DNA from: an uncultured Eubacteriales bacterium
GTDB lineage: Bacteria > Bacillota > Clostridia > Oscillospirales > Acutalibacteraceae
DNA length: 5,915 nt
Direction of reading: 5' to 3'
Assembly: GCA_900320925.1 (NCBI GenBank)
Contig: ONUD01000039.1
Location: 1 to 5,915, forward strand
Below the pieces are notes generated by a model. The model saw only the letters and a program-made list of their open reading frames with translations, was not told where the DNA came from and did not search any database. Below, piece by piece: positions 1 through 5,915 of this stretch (its first letter is position 1; every line of letters begins with the position of its first letter). Position numbers and translations under genes: made by a program.

Positions 1-2627
1 ATACGCAGTCTAATTTGGCTATGGCATACGTCGGCGGCGGCAAAGTCCGTATCAAAAATAAGTCTTATTATGAGACGTTTACCGGTTCGCAGGCTATCTG
101 GACGGATACGGTACAAATCAGTGACAGCAATATGTTCGGCGGTCATGATATCGATGATTCCAAGTACCGTGTCGGTGATGCGAAGCTTCTGCCGTACTTT
201 GACTGGTATGAATACAAGATTCCCGTGGAACAGTCCAACAAGTACACATTCCAACTGAACAACCTCGTGGCAGGCAAGAACGATGTCAAGACGGAAAAGG
301 TTGTCAATGCCCATGGTGATGTGTGGGTCAGCCTGTTTAATGATAAGTATAACACCTCCACGAAGGTCTTTAACCAGACCGAACTGCTGACGTTCGACCC
401 TGAAAAATGGCAGATTGCAGAAAAAACGTCTGTCTATATCCGTATTCCGGGGTATGGAACGGCTGATTCATGGACACTGGAAAGCGTGCAGGCATATGGT
501 GTGCAGAGTGCTGTGTCGGGCGGCGTGGATAGCGTGAACCTGTCAAGCACCTCCAGAGTGAAGTATCTGACCAGAGGGACGAATGTTGGTATCGTGGAAA
601 TCAAAGATATCTCCAAAAATACCCCGTTCCTTGTCATTAAAATGAAAGATTCTGCCGGAGTTGTGCATACGTACAAGAAAGAACTCCAGGGCAACAATTA
701 TGCACTCTTTGACCCATCCTCCAACAGAAACTATGGTGACTGGAAAAAATTCCAGTCTGACCAGAACAAACTGAAAGAGATCTGTGAACTGATGTGCAAT
801 ATGTACTATTCCAAGTATATCATCCGTGCCTATGATGCCAACGGCGATATTATCAACAGCCCATCTGCCGGCAGCAGAGAAATTTATTCTGACTATCTCT
901 CCAATGCATTCACTTCCTACACTTCCTACTTCCAGAAAGACGGCAGCGGTATCTGGAAAGCCAATGTCACCAATATTGCATCAGCGGATGAAACAAATGC
1001 TTATAATGCGTATGATTCTCTCTTTAATACTGTTTCCAAGGCAGAAACACTGTATACGCTCATGGGCGATGCCAGATCTTATCTGGCAGAACCAATCAAG
1101 GACGGATACCATAATAATCAGAATGCAGCCTATCCGGAATATCTTGACAGAGGCAATTACAGAACTTACAGTGGTGATTCTGTGAATTACCTGAGAAATG
1201 CACTGAAATCTGCCGAAACAGCCTATGCCACCGGCAGCAATGTGCAAAATGCCATCAATACCGTCAACAGAGCCATTGCCAATATGACGGCATCCTCTGA
1301 GGGTTCCGTGGCCGTTGTTCTCTATGATGCACAAAACAAGGTGGCGGACGGACATCGGTTCCAGCTTTGGTACAAGACCAGTGCCAGTGCAAGCACCTAT
1401 CAAAAGAAGGATGTTACGGATACCAACCCCGAAGGCTATCCGATCTACTTTGAAACAGGCTATGACATCATTTATGATGTACAGTTCTATGATGTTACAG
1501 AAGGTGCTTTGGTCGGTACCTCCAAGAACGAAATGAAAAAGAACGAAGCATGGGTCTATATGGATCGTACCAGCAATCCGATCTGGAGAGAAAACTCCAA
1601 TACCGACTATCGCCAGATTTTGAATGATACCTATGAGCAGGGTTCGGATAATGATGTCGTCCTGACAATGACCAAAGAGAAAAAGAAAAATCCCACAACG
1701 GGCGTGATGGAGGTTGTTCAGGAAAAGAGACTGAATCCTATTACGGGCATGATGGAAACACTGGATAAGTATGAACCGATGACGGTATACTTTAATTACG
1801 ATACGACAGTTACTTATAACAGCCATTCCTATACCATTAAGGCGGGTGCCTATACCTTTACCACCAAGGATGTGAACGATAAGTCGACAACGAATACTTC
1901 TCCCGTCAAAGGAGATGCGACTTTCAAGCTGTTCGACAGTACCACCGAAGCGTACTTCCGTACCGGCACCAACTACGGAGAGTATGAGAACAATGGTATC
2001 AACACCACGACTGACGCACAGGATGCGACTCTCCTCCATTGGTACACGGGTACTGATTTCAATACCACGAACGGTGAAACAACAGGCGGTAATGTCAACT
2101 TCGATGTGAGCAAAGGCTCGTTTACCAAACTCCCCTCGACCATGTACTACAGCTACCGCTCCAACAAGGGTATTTACTTCCGCTGGAGTTCTGCTGATCC
2201 GCTGTATGTCAAGTCAGGCGTCAAGCTGTATGCTTCCGAGTACAAGTTCGGTGCCGTCGGCAAAATTGATGCCACACAGTACGGTAACTATCTGTCTCAC
2301 TTCTATCTCTACAATACCGACAGTACAAAGAGTTCCGTGCAGATTGAATTCCTGACCGATGTGACCGTTTGCTATCCCGATCGGACAGGCAAAAAACATC
2401 AGTTTGTGATTCGTGAGGGTAAGTATGAGATTTCCAAGGCAACTGTCAGCACGGATCCTGTGACGGGTGCGGTGACAAAGACGAAATATATTGCGGATCT
2501 CTTTAATGAAAATTATTGGAAGAGTATGCAGTATGTGAAATCACTGAATGAACTCGGCACGACTGCCGACGGCGGCAGCGGACTTGATCTCAAGGGTGCT
2601 CACTACAGCTATCCGGGCGAAGACTAA
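1..2627 (+). CDS. Large modular, probably extracellular protein of unknown function (5'-truncated by window edge)
   Basis: The frame is open from base 3 and ends at TAA 2625-2627, so about 875 C-terminal residues are visible and the true start lies to the left. I do not recognise a named family. In order: a beta-rich, aromatic segment (about 195-500) with WYEYKIPV, DVWVSLFND and VYIRIP..W motifs, loosely like carbohydrate-binding or cell-surface modules of Ruminococcus giant proteins; a second beta segment (about 540-730); a helical segment (about 738-1290) ending in a FIVAR-like part; a beta segment rich in Tyr/Trp (about 1300-1670); a tandem NPxTGxME repeat; and two similar beta units (1779-1877 and 2337-2450). 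It has few cysteines (three by eye) and no transmembrane helix, LPXTG, dockerin or SLH motif at the C-terminus, which ends YSYPGED. Composition (Tyr, Thr, Asn, Ser) suggests an exported surface protein; export cannot be checked because the N-terminus is missing. It converges on recG and shares its terminator. Confidence 0.85.
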   Translation, partial: TQSNLAMAYVGGGKVRIKNKSYYETFTGSQAIWTDTVQISDSNMFGGHDIDDSKYRVGDAKLLPYFDWYEYKIPVEQSNKYTFQLNNLVAGKNDVKTEKVVNAHGDVWVSLFNDKYNTSTKVFNQTELLTFDPEKWQIAEKTSVYIRIPGYGTADSWTLESVQAYGVQSAVSGGVDSVNLSSTSRVKYLTRGTNVGIVEIKDISKNTPFLVIKMKDSAGVVHTYKKELQGNNYALFDPSSNRNYGDWKKFQSDQNKLKEICELMCNMYYSKYIIRAYDANGDIINSPSAGSREIYSDYLSNAFTSYTSYFQKDGSGIWKANVTNIASADETNAYNAYDSLFNTVSKAETLYTLMGDARSYLAEPIKDGYHNNQNAAYPEYLDRGNYRTYSGDSVNYLRNALKSAETAYATGSNVQNAINTVNRAIANMTASSEGSVAVVLYDAQNKVADGHRFQLWYKTSASASTYQKKDVTDTNPEGYPIYFETGYDIIYDVQFYDVTEGALVGTSKNEMKKNEAWVYMDRTSNPIWRENSNTDYRQILNDTYEQGSDNDVVLTMTKEKKKNPTTGVMEVVQEKRLNPITGMMETLDKYEPMTVYFNYDTTVTYNSHSYTIKAGAYTFTTKDVNDKSTTNTSPVKGDATFKLFDSTTEAYFRTGTNYGEYENNGINTTTDAQDATLLHWYTGTDFNTTNGETTGGNVNFDVSKGSFTKLPSTMYYSYRSNKGIYFRWSSADPLYVKSGVKLYASEYKFGAVGKIDATQYGNYLSHFYLYNTDSTKSSVQIEFLTDVTVCYPDRTGKKHQFVIREGKYEISKATVSTDPVTGAVTKTKYIADLFNENYWKSMQYVKSLNELGTTADGGSGLDLKGAHYSYPGED
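1050..1298 (+). other. FIVAR-like helical segment inside the large protein
   Basis: Within the plus-strand protein, the translation from about 1050 to 1298 begins LYTLMGDARSYL. It passes through a Tyr/Asn-rich loop and ends in a heptad-like pattern, LRNALKSAETAY then VQNAINTVNRAIANM. This matches the general pattern of FIVAR modules: paired helices with L..A...A, then a conserved Tyr or Asn loop, then A...L..AI..L. FIVAR modules serve as spacers or sugar-binding bundles in Gram-positive surface proteins. The assignment is by pattern only; an unrelated helical spacer would look similar. Confidence 0.45.
1689..1778 (+). repeat. Tandem 15-residue repeat (NPxTGxME) in the large protein
   Basis: Two adjacent 45-nt units encode NPTTGVMEVVQEKRL (from 1689) and NPITGMMETLDKYEP (from 1734). 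They share NP, TG, ME and the charged tail. A related DPVTGAV is encoded at 2454-2474. The units sit between beta segments and look like a hinge or linker preceding the first beta unit. Conservation is at protein level; DNA identity is only partial, so the duplication is old. Confidence 0.6.
1779..2450 (+). repeat. Two diverged copies of a beta-strand unit in the large protein
   Basis: Copy A (about 1779-1877) reads MTVYFNYDTTVTY, a short turn, then SYTIKAGAYTF. Copy B (about 2337-2450) reads VQIEFLTDVTVCY, a longer charged turn, then QFVIREGKYEI. The shared pattern is V.(I/V).F..D.TV.Y, then (Y/F).I..G.Y, with alternating hydrophobic residues as in paired beta strands. Each copy is flanked by a Thr/Asp-rich segment. 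The similarity was found by eye and no known domain name is claimed. Confidence 0.45.
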
Positions 2628-2632
2628 CCAAT

Positions 2633-2675
2633 CAATAAAAAAATTCCTGTCATTTCGACAGGAATTTTTTTATTG
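2633..2675. terminator. Bidirectional intrinsic terminator between convergent genes
   Basis: Arms 2633-2651 and 2657-2675 are perfectly complementary over 19 bp around the 5-nt loop ATTTC. The core is AATTCCTGTC/GACAGGAATT. Runs of seven T follow the core on the plus strand (2665-2671) and of seven A precede it (2637-2643), giving a T-run on the minus strand as well. It starts 5 nt after the stop codon of the plus-strand gene. The recG stop codon (2672-2670) and last sense codon (2675-2673) lie inside the stem. It should end transcription from both sides. Confidence 0.92.
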
Positions 2676-4715
2676 CAGACGCTGAGTTGCCCCTGCCGCC
2701 GCAAACAGGCGTTTGGTTTCAAACAACAATCCTCTGTGTTCTTTCAGGGAAAGTGACGGGTCAGCGTCCAGAATCCTTCTTGCCGCTTCCTGCGTCCTTT
2801 CCAGAGAGGTGACGCTGGACAGCTCTGCAATCTTCAGTTCCGGCAGACCATGCTGTCTTGAGCCGAAAAAATCCCCCGGTCCCCTCAGACGCAGATCCTC
2901 ATCTGCAATGACAAAGCCGTCATTCGTGCGGCACATCACCCGCAGCCGTTCCAGGCTGCTTTCTTTCTGAATATCCGAAACCATGATGCAGTAGGACTTG
3001 TATGCTCCCCGTCCGACACGTCCCCGCAGTTGGTGGAGCTGTGACAGACCGAACCGCTCTGCATTTTCAATCATCATCACCGTGCTGTTCGGTACATCCA
3101 CCCCCACTTCTATCACCGTTGTGGCAATCAGAATATCAATAGTCCCTTTGGCAAATGCATGCATGATGGATTCCTTTTCCGCGGCACGCAGCTTGCCGTG
3201 CAGGACGGCTCTGCGGCAGTCTTTCAGCACGCTCTGTGCCAGCAGTCCGTCATATTCCTCTGCCGAAAGCAGGGCGGTCTCTTCATCCTGTTCCACCAGC
3301 GGACAGACAATATAGCATTGCCGACCGCTGTCGATTTGCTTTTTCAGGAAGCCGTAGGCACGCTCTCGTTTGGTGCTGTCAATGAGGAAGGTGTCCACTT
3401 TCTGCCGCCCGGGGGGACGCTCGTCCAGTACCGACAGATCCAGATCACCGAAAATCATCAGTGCCAGTGTACGGGGAATGGGGGTGGCAGACATGACCAT
3501 GATATGCGGATGGCTACCCTTGGCAATCAGTGCCGCCCGCTGTGCTACCCCGAAGCGGTGCTGTTCATCGGTGACAATCAGCCCCAGCTGCCGAAACTGC
3601 ACGTTTTCTGACAGCAGGGCATGGGTGCCGATTACGATGTCTATCATGCCTGATTGCAGCCGCTCCTGTACATGGCGTTTTTGGGATATCCTCATGGAGC
3701 CTGTCAGCAGTCCGACACGTACTTCCGTATTTGCAAACAGCTCTGTCAGGGAGTTATAGTGCTGTTCGGCAAGAATCTCCGTGGGAGCCATGAAGGCACA
3801 TTGCAGTCCGTTTTTGACGGCACTGTAACATACGGCGGCTGCTACAGCCGTCTTTCCCGAACCCACATCTCCCTGTATCAGCCGGTTCATGGGGTAGGAA
3901 GCTGTCATCATGTCATGCAGACACTCTGCCACCGCCCGTTTTTGTGCCGTTGTCGGAGCAAAAGGAAGCAATTTCCAAAATTCTTCACGATAATCTGTTG
4001 CCAGCTTGTGAGAAGCGGTTTCCAGCCTGCCGCCCTTGAGCCGTGCCATGCCCAATTGCAGGATGAGCAGTTCTTCAAAGACAAGCCGCTGTCTTGCTGT
4101 GAGCAGAGCCTGCTCACTTTCGGGGAAGTGGATATTTTGCAGGGCAAAGTCCAGCGGACAAAGACCAAACTGCCGGCGAATGGTTGCGGGAATAGGGTCG
4201 TTGACGGTTGCGGGAAGCATTTTCAGAGCCTGTTTGACGGCATTTTCAATCTGTCGGGTTGTCAGTCCCGCCGTACGGGCATAAATGGGGTGGATGGCCA
4301 TCTCGTCAACGGACAACACTTCCGGTGAAACCATTTCATAGCCGTATCCGCTGTGCTTCACACAGCCGTAAAACAGAAAATCACCGCCGTTTTTGAGTTT
4401 TTCATAGGTGTAGACCTGATTAAAGAACGTGACGGTCATGCCGTCCTCACCGTCACTGACCGTGAGCTTGAACAGCAGCATATTGGCACGGATCCTGACC
4501 GGAGCGGAAACTGACACCACGGTTGCTTTGATACAGCAGGTGACGTTGTCACGGGTGTCGGCAATGCTGACAGGACAACTCCAGTCCTCATAAGTTCTGG
4601 GATACAGCCGTATCAGGTCGCCCACCGTGCAGACTCCTAACTTGTAGAATTGCTGGGCTTTTTTGGGGCCGATACCGTTCAGGCGTGTCAGGGGAATTTT
4701 GAACAGGGAAGCCAT
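2670..4715 (-). CDS. recG: ATP-dependent DNA helicase RecG, complete
   Basis: RecG is a cytoplasmic superfamily 2 translocase that regresses stalled forks and drives branch migration of Holliday junctions and R-loops. The 681-residue product is the usual family length. It shows an N-terminal helix-hairpin-helix-like start (LNGIGPKKA, residues 12-20), an OB-fold wedge domain (about 60-130), Walker A GDVGSGKT (282-289), the Walker B/DEQH box (383-386), SATPIPRT (409-416), motif V around TTVIEVGVDVP (532-542), motif VI QLRGRVGRG (562-570), and the RecG-type TRG region with DLRLRGPGDFFG (607-618). All catalytic motifs are intact. The ATG at 4715-4713 was chosen because it is preceded by AAGGAG (4728-4723) at a 7-nt spacing and yields a canonical RecG N-terminus. 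A longer in-frame reading to 4904 would run through the hairpin and into fakA. It lies 55 nt downstream of fakA on the same strand. Confidence 0.97.
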   Translation of the reverse strand: MASLFKIPLTRLNGIGPKKAQQFYKLGVCTVGDLIRLYPRTYEDWSCPVSIADTRDNVTCCIKATVVSVSAPVRIRANMLLFKLTVSDGEDGMTVTFFNQVYTYEKLKNGGDFLFYGCVKHSGYGYEMVSPEVLSVDEMAIHPIYARTAGLTTRQIENAVKQALKMLPATVNDPIPATIRRQFGLCPLDFALQNIHFPESEQALLTARQRLVFEELLILQLGMARLKGGRLETASHKLATDYREEFWKLLPFAPTTAQKRAVAECLHDMMTASYPMNRLIQGDVGSGKTAVAAAVCYSAVKNGLQCAFMAPTEILAEQHYNSLTELFANTEVRVGLLTGSMRISQKRHVQERLQSGMIDIVIGTHALLSENVQFRQLGLIVTDEQHRFGVAQRAALIAKGSHPHIMVMSATPIPRTLALMIFGDLDLSVLDERPPGRQKVDTFLIDSTKRERAYGFLKKQIDSGRQCYIVCPLVEQDEETALLSAEEYDGLLAQSVLKDCRRAVLHGKLRAAEKESIMHAFAKGTIDILIATTVIEVGVDVPNSTVMMIENAERFGLSQLHQLRGRVGRGAYKSYCIMVSDIQKESSLERLRVMCRTNDGFVIADEDLRLRGPGDFFGSRQHGLPELKIAELSSVTSLERTQEAARRILDADPSLSLKEHRGLLFETKRLFAAAGATQRLQ

Positions 4716-4722
4716 GCTGTCA

Positions 4723-4728
4723 CTCCTT
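4723..4728 (-). promoter_or_regulatory. recG ribosome binding site
   Basis: The minus strand reads AAGGAG here, 7 nt before the ATG at 4715. This is a near-consensus Shine-Dalgarno sequence and it fixes the recG start. It begins 3 nt after the T-run of the upstream hairpin, so the terminator and the translation initiation region are almost contiguous. Confidence 0.9.
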
Positions 4729-4731
4729 TTC

Positions 4732-4762
4732 AAAAAAAACGGCAAGCCGACAGGCTTACCGT
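4732..4762 (-). terminator. Intrinsic terminator after fakA, directly upstream of recG
   Basis: On the minus strand, arms 4762-4753 (ACGGTAAGCC) and 4748-4739 (GGCTTGCCGT) form a 10-bp stem with one G-U pair around the tetraloop TGTC. The T-run covers eight bases (4739-4732). The hairpin starts 8 nt after the fakA stop. As it lies between two codirectional genes, it could end fakA transcripts fully, or act as a partial terminator that lowers recG expression. No convincing promoter fits between it and recG. Confidence 0.85.
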
Positions 4763-4770
4763 TGGGTAAA

Positions 4771-5915
4771 TCATTCAACCGAGAGAATAAAATAGTAAAT
4801 CGGCTGTCCGCCGTTGAGCAGGGAGATTTCGGCATTGGAGCCGAGTCGGGAACGGATTGCTTCCAGTGCGACATTGGCCTGTGCCTCACTGATGTCATTG
4901 CCATAGATGAGGGTCACATAGGAGGTATCCCGTTTGACCATATCCTTGGCCAGTTTGATAACAGCGTGTACGGGGTCTTTGTCCTTATGGGTCAGCTTTC
5001 CGTTGTTCAGGGCAATAATTTCTCCTTCACGGATCTTGGTACTGCCGAATTCGGAGTTTCTTGCGGCATACGTCACCTGACCGGTTGCCACACCCTTGGC
5101 GGCAAGGGTCATATATTCGGTATTCTCTGCCGGAGCAGCATCCTCGGAGTAGGCGAGAATGGCGACCAATCCCTGTGGAATCGTCTTGGTAGGAATGATG
5201 ATCACTTCCCTGTCCGTGACAAGGGGGATGACCTGTTCGGCAGCGAGGATGATATTTTTGTTGTTCGGGAACACAAATACCGTTTTGGCAGGGGTTGCCA
5301 TGACCGCTTCATAAATATCTTCGGTACTGGGGTTCATGCTTTGGCCGCCGCTGACAACGTGCTGGCAACCGAGATCCTTAAAAACCGCTTCCAGTCCCTC
5401 GCCCGATGCAACCGACACAAAGCCCACCTCATCCACAGGAGAAACCGGTTTCAAAGCTTCCCGTTTTTTTTCTTCGGCAGCGGCTTTGGCTTTTTCCCGT
5501 TCATACTGTTCAGCAGCCTTGCGGTGCTGTTCTTTCATATTTTCAATCTTGACTGTCAGGAGCTGCCCAAATGTCAGAGCCTCCTCCAGAGCCTTGCCGG
5601 GATGTTCGGTATGGACGTGTACCTTGATAATTTCCTCATCGTCTGCCACCACCACACAGTCACCGATGGTTTCCAGAAAGGCTTTCAGTTCCAGATAGCT
5701 TTTGGTGGCTTCGGCAGCCTTGCCGATAATGAACTCGGTGCAGTAGGTGAAGTGGATGACGGAATCGAACTCGGCAGCGGCATTGCGGAAAAAGGCAGCG
5801 GTATCGTCCTCTTTTTGTTCGGCAACGACCACATCGTTCTGTATCATGATACCGTCACGGATCAGCGAGAGCATACCCTCAAAAATAACACACAAGCCCT
5901 TGCCGCCTGCGTCCA
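4771..5915 (-). CDS. fakA: Fatty acid kinase subunit FakA (DhaL/DegV-like, YloV family), N-terminus cut by window edge
   Basis: FakA is the ATP-binding subunit that phosphorylates fatty acids presented by a FakB (DegV-family) carrier, feeding exogenous fatty acids to phospholipid synthesis. About 380 of the usual 550 or so residues are visible. The frame enters the window with DAGGKGL, the motif closing the N-terminal DhaL nucleotide-binding domain. A middle domain follows with YCTEF (Cys codon 5742-5740) and HVHTEHPG (His codons 5619-5617 and 5613-5611), the conserved Cys and HxH of the family, which I recall as metal-binding in the S. aureus protein. Then come IENMKEQH, a Lys/Glu/Ala-rich helical linker (about 5545-5455), and a C-terminal DegV-like domain (5427 to 4774) with GGQSMNPST, PNNKNI and the typical end GGQPIYYFILSVE. 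The stop is TGA at 4773-4771. A TTG at 5895 is internal, not a start. The gene was formerly annotated as a dihydroxyacetone kinase-like protein. Confidence 0.95.
   Translation of the reverse strand, partial: DAGGKGLCVIFEGMLSLIRDGIMIQNDVVVAEQKEDDTAAFFRNAAAEFDSVIHFTYCTEFIIGKAAEATKSYLELKAFLETIGDCVVVADDEEIIKVHVHTEHPGKALEEALTFGQLLTVKIENMKEQHRKAAEQYEREKAKAAAEEKKREALKPVSPVDEVGFVSVASGEGLEAVFKDLGCQHVVSGGQSMNPSTEDIYEAVMATPAKTVFVFPNNKNIILAAEQVIPLVTDREVIIIPTKTIPQGLVAILAYSEDAAPAENTEYMTLAAKGVATGQVTYAARNSEFGSTKIREGEIIALNNGKLTHKDKDPVHAVIKLAKDMVKRDTSYVTLIYGNDISEAQANVALEAIRSRLGSNAEISLLNGGQPIYYFILSVE

Noticed and set aside
15..23. TTG at 15 or ATG at 21 as the start of the large plus-strand gene
   Set aside because: The frame is open to the window edge, there is no ribosome binding site before either codon, and the sequence here reads as the inside of a protein with no signal peptide.
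981..2039. 352-codon open frame on the minus strand opposite the large plus-strand gene
   Set aside because: Its product is rich in Ile, Gly, Arg and His with no domain pattern and no clear ribosome binding site. The opposing frame has a coherent protein and runs far beyond it on both sides. It is an antisense shadow.
3654..4328. 224-codon plus-strand open frame, and other plus-strand frames at 2713-4284
   Set aside because: They lie wholly opposite recG, whose motifs are intact from end to end. Their products are low in recognisable structure and have no initiation signals.
4713..4904. Possible 63-residue N-terminal extension of recG
   Set aside because: It would translate the terminator hairpin and the 3' end of fakA in another frame. 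The ATG at 4715 has a strong ribosome binding site and gives the standard RecG N-terminus.
5336..5698. 120-codon plus-strand open frame opposite fakA
   Set aside because: It is a shadow of the fakA coding frame. It is Ser/Arg/Cys-rich without a domain pattern or initiation signal.
5893..5895. TTG as the start of the fakA reading frame
   Set aside because: The frame continues to the window edge through the conserved DAGGKGL motif, so this codon is an internal Leu.

Overview
The window looks like a stretch of a low-to-mid G+C Gram-positive chromosome, most likely a clostridial gut bacterium of the Ruminococcus/Oscillospiraceae type. This rests on the fakA (yloV)-recG gene pair, the strong AGGAG-type ribosome binding site, the hairpin-plus-T-run terminators, and a very large Tyr/Thr/Asn-rich, probably extracellular protein beside housekeeping genes. 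The genus is an inference from style, not from a search.

Layout: positions 1-2627 (+) hold the 3' part of a large open frame that is already open at the left edge. It encodes a modular protein of about 875 visible residues, with beta-rich modules, a helical FIVAR-like segment, short degenerate repeats and no recognisable C-terminal anchor. A 19-bp perfect inverted repeat (2633-2675) follows and has T-runs on both strands. It is a shared bidirectional terminator for this gene and the converging recG. recG (4715-2670, minus) is complete at 681 residues, with all helicase motifs. Just upstream of recG is a terminator-like hairpin (4762-4732), and before it the 3' two-thirds of fakA (minus), cut by the right edge within the DAGG motif that closes its nucleotide-binding domain.

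How the genes relate: fakA and recG are codirectional and probably form one transcription unit. Their 55-bp gap contains an intrinsic terminator whose T-run stops 3 nt before the recG ribosome binding site, so recG is either fed by read-through or has a promoter inside fakA. FakA (fatty acid phosphorylation with FakB) and RecG (fork and recombination repair) share no pathway; the linkage is a genome-organisation one seen in Firmicutes. The plus-strand gene is unrelated in function, strand and base composition, being visibly poorer in G+C than recG.

No tRNA, rRNA, CRISPR array, insertion sequence or attachment site was seen. No previously undescribed system is demonstrable here. The least explained object is the large plus-strand protein.
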